From NCBI RefSeq assembly GCF_037975245.1, contig NC_092562.1, positions 10,887,001 to 10,951,000 of the forward strand: a DNA stretch of 64,000 bases, read 5' to 3'. Position 1 is the stretch's first letter, and every line of letters starts with the position of its first letter. The notes below the pieces were generated by a model. It was not told the DNA's origin. It was given only the letters and a program-made list of their open reading frames with translations, and ran no database searches. The position numbers were made by a program, and so were the translations under genes. Of this stretch, positions 49,091 through 62,229 are shown piece after piece. The stretch is from Apostichopus japonicus (taxonomy: Eukaryota > Echinodermata > Holothuroidea > Aspidochirotida > Stichopodidae).

Positions 49091-51143
49091 AACTGTAGGT
49101 GTATAGACACTCAAAGACTCAATTTGGATATCGATTAGCATCAAGGACACCACAAAAAATAGCTGTCAGTCAAACTTCAAAAAGATGAAAGCTTTTATTG
49201 TCATACATACACATTTAAAAGTAATCAGTATTTCCACATCTGAGAACTTTTTTTTTTTTCCATTTCAACTCAGCTGGTTTACACTTCAAGTGTTTGCAAA
49301 CTTTCTCAAGTGTTCAATTATACCCATGCACATGGGTTGGGAAGATCGGGTCATTAAATTTTTAATACACATATAAACCACTTTTGGAATTTTCATATTT
49401 CAAAATTGGAAAATTATGAGATTTACTATTCTGCTTCATGAAACTCTAATCCCAAAGCTTTCTCTCCCTCCACCCTACTACCCCCCCCCCCCACACCCAC
49501 CCTCTCCAGAATCTTATTCAAGCCATGATTTCCTTCACTAATTAAAAGTGCAGTTAAGTTCAGGTAATGCATTGCCTCAAATACACTAATTCCCTACTGC
49601 AGGCATATCAGCTGAGTTTTCACTTTTTGGCTGTTATTAACATAAATTTGTATTACAATCGACAGTTAAATACAGTATTTTCACCTTGACCCAGCCCAAA
49701 TACTGAAGATTATTACAAACTCTTACAAAATATTTTGGCATTGTTTGTGTTAGCACAGCATGTATAATAGAATTAACAAAGGTACTGTAACAGGGCTTTT
49801 TTTTTTAATTAGTTTTGTTTATTTATTAAACAGAGCATTTGATGTGGTAATAACACTTGATTATTTCTTATCTACAACATCTGCTTTTGAATTGCACAAA
49901 AAAAATCTACTCCATTGTGAACTTGTAACAAAGGTTTATTACTCCTTTTCAATGGGCTAATTGATACTGGTTAATGAACCATGCATCCAGGTCATACAAA
50001 TTTCTGAATTTTGCTTTTGTTCACCTGTACTTGGTACTGCAGTGACACAACAGTGTATTGGGCGAATTAGTATACAGCATGTATTACTACTTAGATTGTG
50101 CACTGAGGCTCAAGAGAAACTTGTTTCTCTTTTGTACTGTAAGTATCAGAAGAGACTTGAATGAGGAAAAGAAAAAACTGAAAAAAAAAAACAGTTTCAT
50201 ACTCTCTTACTATGAAATTTGTAAATGCAACAAATGAGCCACACAGTACAGTAGGTAAATTAGGTAAGCATGACTTTAGATAGTATACTGTCCGATGATT
50301 ACGACAATGTTCACCCAAACAGAACGCATGCAGAAAGCATTGAGTCTAACAGGTGCATTGCAATGTACAGTATGTGTAGAAGAGACAATACCCAGGGACT
50401 CATCTGTACCCCCTCACAACCCCTCCCTAAGTTTCTGTTTATCCTCCTGCTGCCTCCTCCTCTCCTTTTTTCTTCCCTCTTTGGATACCTTAAATCCAAA
50501 CTTTACTCAAAATGTCACCTCTAGAGGAGGTATGAAGTAAAAATTATTATTACACAGTTAATCAGTAGACACCCCATGCATACCATCCAACTTTCCTTCT
50601 TTTATTATAAGTTTGGAGATATTTTTGTTTTTTCCAATGTAATAGAGGTCAATTAAGAACCGGTAGTTTGTGGTGATGACCAAGAGTACAGAAACCCCAT
50701 TGAAAACACCCCCAGGGAGACCACAAGAGAGCAAAGACTACTGAAGAAAGGGAGCAGCAGTTCTGAGAGCTAGAGAGTATAAAATAAATAAAGTGGATGC
50801 GAAAGCAATCTGCAATTTTGATGCTGACACCGTTATGGAGATAAATGGGACCAGCTCTGCACCCTCTCTGACAGTTAGAGAGATTAATGATACAAGTGTT
50901 GGGAAGTAAGTGGTCAACATCTCACTGAGCCATTTAAAGACCAAATATGGAGGCAATTTTTGTTGTTGAGATTTTCCATTAATTTAGGAGTTTACATACC
51001 CATAATCAACATGTGTAAAAAATAATCTTCGAAAACCTACTATAACCCATCAAAAAACGACCACGAAAATGGACATTTTGGGTAGTCACGTGACATGAAC
51101 CTCTGGAATGTCTGAAAACAGAGATTGACCCAAAGGAGCCTCT

Positions 51144-52374
51144 GGTCACCGTGTGACGTCAAAGTTTGTATACCGCGAAAATCAAACGCTGATATAGGCA
51201 CTGTTTGTACACAGATAGCGAACAATTGTACTGTTTTTGACTTCCAATTTCGAGCGTTTGAAAAGCTGTTAGCTTAAAACAAGAACACATGAAGGTTAAC
51301 AACAAGTTTTAAGACAATTATAAGCAGTAATTTTAGTTAAATTGCTTATTTTATTAGCAAAATTTCCACTCAAATGGAGGCATCTTTTACATAGCGTAGC
51401 GTCAATAGGTCCGTACGGTACAATATACTTACGTAGTACTTACTCGTTTTAATATCCAAAAGTACAAACACAGAAAAAGTATCCTGTCAATAAACAAATT
51501 TAGCAGTGAATATCCTAATCCACGTTTCTTGTTCAATCCTGGGCGAGAAACTACCGTGACTCTGTGTAATTCCACAGAGTTAGGTCTAGTTGAAACAGGC
51601 CTTGACCAGTAACATCCCACAATCACAAGACAGTCACTAACGAAATAAAACGTCCGATCGCTACATACTACCTTTTTTATTCAACTCCTTGGAACATGCA
51701 GATGTCGGAATAAACAGAACGGACAATATTACACATGTATCACGAACTCACGATACTGGAATACAACAAATGAAATAGATAAATCCTAACATGGCTATTT
51801 ACACATGCTGTGAGCCAACGCCGGCGAGAGTTGTAACTAACTACCGTACATGTACTAACAATGCTATACCCTTGGCACGGTATATATATACGGTGATCTC
51901 TTACAGTAAATATATTACTGTCAATTGCGTGATATAATGTTACATGTAAGGACGTCCAGGGCGTGTTTACGGTCAATTTCACATTAGCTATGTCCGACCA
52001 TGGTCCGACACAGCTATCGACAGTATATAATTTTCACAGAATGAGACATTTGCAGCATACACAGAAGCAGGGTCATGCATGTGGACTCATGGGCATGAGA
52101 TACTCCGGGTGCTGAAAAATCTTTCCGCGTGGATCTCAAAAAATTGATCCAAAGTCTGCGGCGTTTTAAGTCGGTTCTTTTACTCGGAAATCTAAAAAAG
52201 CTGATGCTTTTGTTGGATGAGGTATAACTGCAACCTCCAACAACACAGAATTGTGGCATTTTGAGGAAAAAGGAGTAATATCGTTGATGTTTTTGGCAGC
52301 TCAAGTATACGACTTTACACACTAAATGTATAGTTGTGAGTGAGGTATACAAACGTTGACGTCACATGGTCACC
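51144..52374. mobile_element. THAP-containing DNA-transposon relic (P-element-like) with 31-bp inverted repeats
   Basis: A 31-bp segment at 51144-51174 matches the reverse complement of 52344-52374 at 28 of 31 positions. Both contain TGTGACGTCAA and end inward GTTTGTATACC. Between them the only coding signal is the THAP start at 52014-52259, reading inward from the right repeat. P-type transposases begin with a THAP DNA-binding domain and the P element has 31-bp inverted repeats, so an internally deleted relative is a reasonable reading. I found no matching 8-bp target duplication at these borders. The true ends may be further out, or the repeats may have another origin. Confidence 0.5.
52014..52259 (-). 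CDS. THAP-type zinc-finger N-terminal fragment
   Basis: Minus-strand reading from ATG at 52259: MPQFCVVGGCSYTSSNKSIS, then FFRFP, then RRRLWINFLRSTRKDF. This is a THAP domain start (Met-Pro, C-x4-C at residues 5 and 10, Phe-Pro at 24-25, Trp at 37). The THAP fold needs a later C-x2-H pair, and it is missing: the frame continues through GVSHAHEST to a stop at 52014. Either the domain is completed by splicing near Gly52, where a weak GTATCT donor follows, or the copy is decayed. THAP domains occur in DNA-binding regulators and in P-element-type transposases; the flanking inverted repeats favour the second. Confidence 0.6.
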   Translation of the reverse strand: MPQFCVVGGCSYTSSNKSISFFRFPSKRTDLKRRRLWINFLRSTRKDFSAPGVSHAHESTCMTLLLCMLQMSHSVKIIYCR

Positions 52375-54702
52375 TGATGACTTAGGAATGTTTCAGGAAT
52401 GTCTGAAATAGAAGCTGACTTTTCGTCCCATTTTTCACGTATTTAACGTCCGAAATTGGTAAAGTTAATTACAGCAATGTAATTGGAGTCAGTTAAGGAT
52501 TACATACATGAAAAATGGTGGGATTTTATGTTCATCGAAAAGTCTCCATAGTTGGTCTTTAACTTGTTCCAGAGATATGTCTCACTGGTTCTGTCTCCCT
52601 CTCCCCCCCCCGCCCCCCCCCACACCACCCACTCCACTCTTAAAGAAAAACAAGCCATGCCAAATAAGACAGAACAAACAAAAGGCACCCACCCACATAT
52701 ATCATAACCACAAATATTTCATACCAATTTTAATGTGTTAGTTTACTCTCTATATATATGCTAGTTATACTTGTGCAAAAATATTTTGCTATGAAATATT
52801 GTGAGTAATTGAACTGACTCATACAGTATTTCCTATAATGGCATTTATGTATAGAGTACAGTAGTTGTACAGACAAAAATGCGGTTAATTGTGTCCACAT
52901 TTAATCAGTTGAAATTCCCGAAACTTAAATACTGGTTCTGGTATTTATGAATGCTGATACTTACCTGTCTCCTATGCACTCTAACCCAGATAAGAAAGTC
53001 TAGTAACATTCTTGCACTCCGTTTCCACCCCCCCCCCCACTTGACCCCCTCCCCTCTACCTGGTCGCTGCACTCTTCTTTGCGCTGACATCTTTCAAGCC
53101 TTATTCTGTATGACATTTACAGCACTCTCATGTATGAGCAAACACAAATTAAATGCCTATCATGGCAGCCTAAATAATCTTTTCTTCAGTTTTGACAGAT
53201 TCCCTGAATATCCGCACATTGTTAATTAAATGCTGTTCTGGTAAAGGAGAAGGACTAAAGACAGAACTAGAACTACTCAAAACACTAAAATCCACCAAAT
53301 TCTCAACAACAAAAATAAAAGAACAAACATTGATCAACTAGCCTTCCAAACTTAAATGAAAGGAGTACAAATTACCAAGAATTAAAACTTGCTTTGATTG
53401 GACATGCACGAGGACATGCTATTGACAAAACCACAATGATAACAAGTCAAAGCTTTAAATTATCATCAATTGTTGGTATTAACTACACGACACAGTGCAT
53501 GAAAGGAGCACATGTATGTCAAATAGCATGTTTACTGTGAAATAACATGTACGCAATATATACTGTAAACATTAACTTAAAAATCAATCACATTGAACAC
53601 TTGTTGAACTTTGCCCAGATAATAACAAGTTTATAACACCAATAGTACACACACTGTATGCTAGTCAAAATAAACAGACCTGTGCACTTTACAGACTTCC
53701 ACACATAGCAGCAGTACACTATTTCAGCAATTCAGCTCTTTGTAGTGTTGAGTCATCAATTTTACCAAGTCTTACAGGCACTGAAGACTCGCCCCAAACC
53801 GCATGTGGCACTCTGAAAAAGTTAACATTCCTTTGCTTGCAAGTGAAGTTTTCTGCTTGTTGAGCAAATGCAGACAGTATTGAAACGTGTTACCTTGTTA
53901 TATTTAGCTGGACCTGAGATGTCCATCGCTGTATCGTGTGTACACTGTGCTGTGGGTATTGACCGCAGCTGTATGTATTGACTGTACACTAGTGTCTAAT
54001 TACCGACAGTAGCAAGCTGTGTGTGTATTATTTGGGATCAATGGTGGTGTCTAACACTTCTGTTACACCTCATTCGAAACTAGGTCAGATTACTGGCATG
54101 AGACGTTTCTTTTTGCGGGAGTCTTCACACCCTTTAAATCTCACAAGTATTACTCAAAATTGAAGTTAGAATTGCTACTGACCAAACTGAGACAAAACTA
54201 TCCAATAGTTTTTCTTTCTTTTTTCTCTTTGCCAAATGAAAGATTATGAGGTATATATTAATTCGTTTATGAATTTGATTCTTAGAAGTTTGTCTCCCAG
54301 TCCCAGACACTTTTACTTTAGTATTAATTTTGAGAAAAGAAAACAAAAGACAAATTAGGCAATATCATTTTGACAGTTCCTTCACTACAGTATGTGAAAT
54401 GAATTTTGACAGGTTAACCTAATGAACTAACTTGCAAGTTGCAACTGTGATGGGACTTTTATTGCATCATTACAAATGAAGCATCAACTTGAAAAAAATC
54501 TATCCTCAAAGTTTTGCGATATTCCCACACACCCATGTCTCTCCGTTTTTGTGACTTACACGACATATTGGCTGTTCAATATGTGATGAACAAACCAAAC
54601 TTGTAACGTTCAGAATTGTACAGTTCTACTTTGAGGAGAGCTGGCCAAGAACTTGACCATGCTGACATTTATTTGACATTACAGAACTCTGCTTATCAAC
54701 AT

Positions 54703-54810
54703 CATAATAATAATAACCATAATAATCATAATAATAATGATAGTAAATTAGACTTATATAGCGCCAAATCAGTAGACAAAAGTCACTGCTCAAGGTGCTT
54801 TACAAAGAAA
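54703..54810 (-). mobile_element. 3' tail of a SINE (reverse orientation, partial)
   Basis: AATAAT repeats are followed by GACTTATATAGCGCCAAATC and then GCTCAAGGTGCTTTACAAAG. Read in reverse this matches the tail plan of the SINE at 38930-39254 (AAAGCGCTTTGAG, GCGCTATATAA, ATT repeat). The tRNA-like head is not present. Confidence 0.6.
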
Positions 54811-55974
54811 GCAGATTAATTTACAAAAGAAAAAGTGAAAAGATGGGTCTTAAAGTAGACTTTTGAATGTACAGTAGAAATTTACAGTATATATAGTACA
54901 AATTATACAGTGTCCCTCCTGCCTGTGAACACAAAGGGACCACCGTTCTGGACCCAAAATGTGGTACACTGTATAAAGGATGATTTATCGCACATAAAAT
55001 TAATTTTGATTTTCAGAGACTATTAAAAAAGAAACATTGTACAGTCAGTCCAGGTTGTGTTGGTATCTTCATACCACTTTTAAGCTTTTAGAAATGATCC
55101 TTTAAACAGCTTGAAGTAAAGTTTATAAATTAAAGCGACTGGATTACTTAGTCTAACACACCTGAGCATTAAAGGTCAGTTCCTTAATAGATGCAACACA
55201 AAACTCAACAGGAGGAAAGCATAATAGTTTTACAGCACAACAATAACATGTTTACAATATAATACATGCAAATTTGTCATGGACAAATGTTGTTCAATGT
55301 GTGCTCTGTTGCTAAACAAATATTTAATCTAGGTGAGTTATTAGCAATTATATTTGTTCAACAATAGCTTAACAATCACACATATTTAGGCCTTCACTGA
55401 GGAGCTGACAACATCAATCAATTCATAGTCTTAAAGGAGCATTCCAGAGATGAACCGTAATTTAAAGGTGAACATCTTAAAAAATGATAAAAGCTGCAAT
55501 ATTAAAACTAATATAATAATATATCAAAACTAAAAATCTGCCTAGCGTCATCTTTTTAAAGTGAACATGTATGCTAAGTTAGTTAGAACTGTTTTTGGTT
55601 TCGCTAGAGCATCTTAGATACTTTAAAATAAATCCTCATAGTTTTGGCTTACAACAGGATGAACACAACTGAAAGTTAATGTTGTAAATGTAAGGAAATT
55701 GACAATGGAAAACTGACTGGGATAATAAAATAAATTTGAACAGAGTAAAACATTTTCGGCTAAAACAGAATTATAACCTTGGAAGTCATATGAGTTGATA
55801 GATCTGCCTTTAATTAGCTACACTTCTTGCTGGATGGTCAAAATAAAAAGTTAAAAACGATGTCATGCTGCAGGTTAGAGTATGAACGGCAGATACAACA
55901 ATAAGTGTGCAACATTCCTTCACCAATCCATCTACCTAAATGACAGCATATATCATTGCTTATATTATTACAAG

Positions 55975-56162
55975 TTACTGAGGGAACCAACTACCTTGCA
56001 GGAAATGACTGGGGTGGTGTAGTGGATAAGGATAAGATTATGCATGGTAACCATGGTGACCAGCTTCACCACAATCCATCAATACCAATCGGTGGCCTCA
56101 CTGCCACTGTTACCGACCTCATTAAAGAGCTACTGATTGACTTCAATATAGTTGAAAATTAA
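55975..56162 (+). CDS. Candidate last exon of an unknown plus-strand gene
   Basis: After an acceptor-like TATATTATTACAAG the frame stays open for about 62 codons and ends in TAA. The peptide includes GTNYLAGNDWGGVVDKDKIM and ends LIKELLIDFNIVEN. Base composition and codon variety look coding compared with the AT-rich flanks. I do not recognise the family and no partner exon on the plus strand is evident, so it may be a stranded fragment or chance. Confidence 0.3.
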
Positions 56163-59100
56163 AATCACGATTTAGAAAACCATCCTTGCAAATTCATATC
56201 TTACATGTATATATGTACTATGGAATTTTAATAGATGTGTCATCAAAGCACTTTTATAGACCTTACTAAAAATAACACTGGGATAGAATGTATGGTGAAC
56301 ATAATTAGCATAAAGAATTCAGTTAAAAGGGGAAAAAAATAATTCAGCATTGTATGGTCAAGTAATGTTCACATTTAAAGCTCACAATGATGGCACTAAT
56401 GCACACCGAATCCTTGTGATCTCATTGAGTTGCTGTAATTACTGTACGGAAAAAAATATATTCTACATTCACAACACTGACAGTTTGATCTACTCAGAGA
56501 AATCAAAGCTGAAAATGATGAATGCAAAGAATACTATAGGGACCTACTAATTGTGTTCCGAACAATGGACAGAAATAAATCGCACCCCTGGAGGGCCCCG
56601 GGTAAAGAATGACAGTTTCGACTAACCTGTACATACAGTACCTACTGCAAACCTATGGACTATAGCTAATGCATTCAAACATAACAGGATCTTTAAGTAT
56701 CTTTAAATGTAAAGCAAACAGCAGTATGCCACTATCAATCATCTTTTTATTAAGCAACCTTTCTAGATACATTCAAGATCTTGCAGCTTTTTCAGCAAAA
56801 TTGACAGATAGCTCTGACTTTAGCTTTGAGCTTTATTAAAAAGAAAGAAAAAAAAACATAGCAAAAAATGCAAAATATTAGTAAAATGTCTTCTTCAACT
56901 AATCTCTGTCCAATATTTCTGATCTAAAACATAAATACCGATCAGCATTAACGATACTGCGTCATACAACTGTAATAAATCAGGAGACTGTTTTATGAGA
57001 GCAATGGTCATAATTGTTATGTCTAGAATGAAAGATTCTTTCATCTCAGAGACTGCCTTTTCTTCCAACCATATCAATCAGCTACAGTAGGACAGGATAC
57101 AGCTTGGTAATTAACAAATGGTCCCTTAAGACAGTCCTTTTCTTTCCTGTGACAAAAACATACATCTCCCACAAATTTCTCTGAACCGGATCACCTTGGG
57201 AACTGTTAATAGGGGTAGTGTGGTTGAACATCAAGATGGAGGAGACCACAGAAAAAGAAAAAAAACAATTTCATCTCAGTGGTCAAAAAAATGCCAGAAA
57301 CTATTTTAGTGCACATGATGCATATGGTCAATTCTGCCCCAAAAATCCGCTCTGAGAATGATCATCAGTGCACTTAACTTCTGAGAAGGACTTGAATAAC
57401 TAACCGAAATAAAACAACATCCAAGAGTGACTGAAAAATATTAACCTCTTCTCGAATTTGACAGTTAACGGTCTTCATTAGGATCATGAGGGAATTGATA
57501 TGCTGTTAAATCATAGCCCGGCATACTGGATTAAATAAAGACATGTATTAAAATTGTGATCCCATACATAACCAGTAAACCGGGTATCAGCGGTAAACCA
57601 CTGACGCGTCTATCAGTTAGCAGCAGGAAAAAAATATCATTTGCCAAATTAATCATCTGAAAGGTATTTTGTTTTTCCAAAATAAGTCTGAACAGTGTAC
57701 ATTTTGTCATTTTAATAGCAACAGACGTAATAACACTGTACTAATCCAATATTACCAGATTTTTGACAAAATTCAACACAATATCAAACATTAACACCAT
57801 TCACCTTCATCTGGTCAGAATGTACATGTATCATTGTTCTGCATAAATAAATTTCAGTTGAGGAATGAATGTTATCTGGTCAGCAGTTGTCTTTGTTCTT
57901 CAGGAATAAATTTTATAAGCAGACTGATCTCTACTGCAGAAATGACGGTCAACCAGTAAGGAAGCAATATGAAGAACCTGACCAAGAGACAATCAAGGGC
58001 AAGATGACCGACTCACTCCTGACATAACCAGATGTGACACATTTAGGATGCGGCTACTTAATAGTAGACGGGGTAAGGACCCATCAGAGACGAAGCATCT
58101 TTTACAATGTCCATCCATCTTCCTGGAGACTACAGTACTACCTGCTACATATGATGTATTCTGTAAGAGACAGTGTACAGTCCACATTGGACATTAGTAA
58201 CTCTGAAGGATAAATGGTAATTATGTCTGAACAAGTGAGACTGACATAAATTGAAGGGGTTGGAGAGCGGTGGAGGTGGGCAACCCGGTAGACCATGGTT
58301 AATGCAAGCTGGGGCCCTGAGGCTTTAGAATATATATGGTTTCAAAAGATGGATACTGTGAACATACATGTATGAATGATACTGTGTAAACAATCACATG
58401 TATGCATGTTTATACTGCTTACATACTCACATACATGTAAACGTTTACATACTCACATGTATGAATGCATATGTACTGTGTATGAATGTACACTGAGTAC
58501 ATACTCATGTGTATGGATGTATACACTGTGAACATGTATACTCACTAATTACATCTGACAGAGACAATTCTCATCACAAAAGTAAACAAAAATTTTCATA
58601 AAGAAACAACTACTGTACCAAAACATGTTAAATTAGACATGCTTTAATTAGATATCTTTTTTCCCCAAACTATCCATGTTTTACCTTGTTATGACATTTT
58701 GCATATCATTCAATAAGTGAAAACATTTAACCTCCCACACATTCCCTCCCACGCTCCCCCCCCCCTTGTTTTTGCAAGAATATGTTGAAGGGAAAAAATA
58801 TGCTGAAATATATGCAGAACCATATATAGTACATGATCAACACCTTCTTACAGAAATCTTTCCTCACAACAATTACAAGAGGTTGCCTGGGCAAAACCTG
58901 TAAAGGAGGACAGGCATGTAACAAGATATCACAATGGTGTATAATTACACGACACCTAATCATCGTAAAAAATGTAATAATGGCTGCCTGGGGGAAGTAA
59001 AAAAAAAAAAAAATTGACATCTTTGTGCTAATTCAAGATGAAAGACACAGCTAACAAAAGGGTTTGCAGACTGCCTTGAGGAACAAAATCACGTTTCTTT

Positions 59101-62100
59101 CTTAGACTCTCCGTTAGGTCATTTGCTGCTTTTTTTTTCTGACAGTAAATATAATATTCAGAGGATATTTCAATCAGGTGGCTGATAAAGTTCCACTAAG
59201 TAGTGATGCATACTGTACAACAGTGTTGTTGTTTAGTATCATATATACAGTAAAGTAAGCTGGAATGTCACAGGATCTCTAGCATTGATAAAAAAATGTT
59301 TATATTTTATAACAGAGGCTTGTACCAGATATTCACGACATGTACAATAAATTAAATGACACATTTACACTCAAAAATTTAACTTTATTGTTTTAATATT
59401 TCATTAAATTTGTCTTTTATCGAAAAGGTACACTGGTACAGTACATCTTTACAGCAAATTCAGTGGGAAGGTCATACAGGACTACTGTACATAACATACT
59501 GTAGGGAACCTGTTGCTTCTTGCTCTTGCTTCTGGTTATATCCAATGATTTAATCCAAGATTTAAATTAGTTCTATTAAGTCTAATATGTAATTTACAAG
59601 AAACCTCCTCCTCAACTGAGAATCCGAACAATCGTACACTACAAGCGTCTCTTAAAGAGACTTTCTTGATGTTCTACTCATGATCAAGGTAGAGATTTGA
59701 AAGAGAACATTATTAAATTTAGGTCTTAACGTCACAGTTTTGTTTTATTTGTTCTGAGATATATGCAATCATTTACTTACTAGTACTGATAATGTACAGT
59801 ATGTATGTAACTCGGGAAGGGTTTGAAAAGAAGTTTTAAAATGTTACAGGGTCTTGTACTAGTTAGCATAATGCCAGACCTAACATAACTAAGATGACTA
59901 AATGCTTCCTCTTTGGATGCTCTGCTAGTCTGTTCAACATGTACGCTTTATGAAGGGTCAACCTTGTCAAACCGAATTTAATGGAAGACTTTTCGTGACA
60001 ACCGCACGACGCACAGTATATATGACGACATGTCCTTAGTCGCAAGCAACGACTGAAGTCTAACAAGGCAACATAATGACTCCAGGTTTGTTTTCAACTG
60101 ATCCTAGTTGTTGTTTTAAGATAATCATATCTTATACCTGGAATGCTCCTTTCAGGTCAAATGATCACATTGTCTGAGCAGGGAAGTGACCATTATTAGT
60201 ATCAAGATAGCAAATATTACAAATTAGTCATTTCGAGGACAAGTTAAATTTACTTTTACAGACAATATTGGCAGATATCTGCACAAAAGATAGAAAACTT
60301 CAATTTCCTCCCACCCACCACACCCTGACCCCCCCCCCCCCCCACCAAAAAAAGTGATTGTGTCCAGTTGATTGGTATACAGTACCTACTGTACTATAAG
60401 AGCCACTGAACAGTTGAAGTATGATGGTTTGAGTAAAAATAGCCCCGTCTCACTGGAAGGGTAGATGAATCAAACATGGACCAATTCTCCACCCATTATT
60501 ACAATCCCAAGTAATTTGGTAACTTTAAGGGTTTTGTTTTTGCTTCAAACTTATCAGCAGAAGTGGAACCATTCTGCACACAAAGAACCACAATCCAAAG
60601 TAATTTGGTAACTGTTAGTTTTTGGGGGGATAACTTTTCAGCAAGCTAAAATCTAATGACAGTATGAATGCATTGGTTTTACAGTGATGATTCCCACAGC
60701 TTTAAGCTTAATTACTTCAAGATAGTCAGTCTAGTCAAGCTGTCTAAAGAAATCACTTTGAAAAGTATGGTTAAAAGTAAACAATCCACTTGTGAAGTGC
60801 TTTAACTTAATGCTTCAGTGGTCTTTATGGGGTACTGGCTCCAACAAAGGCCAAAGAAAGTTTTAACAATTATTACATACAATTGAATACCTGGTATTGT
60901 TGGACAGTGATTAAATTCTTATAATAGTTCATTTCAGTTGGATGGGTGAGATTCTTTTCTGTCACGTTTTGTAAAGAATGGGGGGGTCTCTTGAAAGAAT
61001 CACTGATACAGTATGACAAAAAGCTGTTGTCAAAAAGGTATTATCTGGATAAGATGTAACTGAGATAGAAAATGCCTAGTTGTTGGGAAAACAGTGAATA
61101 GGAAATCTGTTTACTTGGTACAACTGGTGGTCTAAATGTGGTCAAGACAGTACAATAATAAAGGGCTAGACTTGGTGTCTTTGGTTTACTCAAAACGTCA
61201 AAAAGTCAATTCAGAGGAAAGGTTGTGACAATATTTAGCTAAACGTCAACAGGACTGTTTGGCCAACATTTACAGGTAGGCCTAGATAGTCTTGTGGCAT
61301 TGGTATACAGTAGTTCTACCAAGAATTACCTACATTCAGAATCAGCAGGTTGATAATAATTACTACGTACATACAGTATGCATGTATCATGTGTCAAAAG
61401 TAAGTGTCCATATTATTTCAACTGTACTGTAGGACAGGTATGATACATCGTTTAAAACCCACACTGCCTTCAGATAGGAATCTATAATGTGAAACCATCA
61501 TTTGCTCACACCAGCTATCCCCCCCCCCGTCCCCCTCCCTCCAAAAATAAAATAATAAACATCAGTTTTCAAAGGGAAAACTTACCTTCAACTCTGCTAT
61601 TTACAGCAATTTATAATAATAATCTCTACGAGTCCTAAATATAAACCCAGGCTGGAAGATTACTAACTTTACACCTCCCTAGATTTTGAACATAACAAGA
61701 TTTGAACAGACGACCCTTAGGCGGTGGTTTAGACCTTACTTTATATAACAGTTGTACTTTACAAATCCTGTATTTTATGTACAACATTTTTTAAAACCTG
61801 GCAAACAAATACACAAGAATTTTCAATAGTGAGGCTCAGGCCAGTAGAAAGAAATAATGAACTGAATTTTTATTCTCCAATATTTCTCTCAATTGATACA
61901 AAAGTTGAGATGAATTCAAAAGACATGAAATGTTTTTAAATTATATTTCTTATACAAGATTTAGGATTACTTTGTCACTGGATAGCAAGTATTTACGGCC
62001 TTAAACTGTAACTTTTTACTCACCATCAAAGATAAAAGTAACAAGGACAGATTAAGTAATTATGCAAAAGTAATTATGGAAACTATGGTAGTCCTTGGGA

Positions 62101-62229
62101 GACACTTTGTATACATGTGTATGATATGCATCACAATCTCATGCATGCTAAACTTAAGTCCCTTGTCCCTCCTACCCAATTTCCCCCCCCCCCCCTCCCC
62201 AAACCACCCATCCTCTTTCACCCCTTCCC
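56163..62229. other. Non-coding stretch
   Basis: No gene is supported. Holds the degenerate ACATGTATG repeat at 58360-58550, a C-run near 58758-58766, a poly-A run near 58999-59013, poly-C at 60329-60343, C-runs near 61510-61518 and 62184-62195, and many TACTGTA/TACAGTA words. A frame at 59863-60066 (minus) is mildly GC-rich but unrecognised. Confidence 0.4.
58360..58550. repeat. Degenerate ACATACTCACATGTATGAATG tandem repeat
   Basis: Variants of CATACTCACATGTATGAATG and ATACTGTGTA alternate about five times over 190 bp, with many substitutions. Confidence 0.65.

Larger units (their letters stand above)
44129..51143. other. Non-coding stretch, a few simple repeats
   Basis: Apart from the weak exon candidate at 47003-47109, I see no gene. 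It contains a GGTAAGAGAGGAGCGAGG piece near 46131, a C-run near 45940-45946, G- and C-runs at 46580-46587 and 49482-49492, a poly-G run near 48124-48133, an (AAAC)n run at 48225-48246, and a local CAGTAGTTACTA repeat at 48936-49090. An open frame at 46600-46810 has coding-like composition but no domain or clear splice partner. Confidence 0.4.

Noticed and set aside
59863-60066. A Cys-rich minus-strand frame that looked like a small zinc-binding protein
   Set aside because: The Cys/His spacing matches no zinc-finger family I know, and there is no splice or start context.
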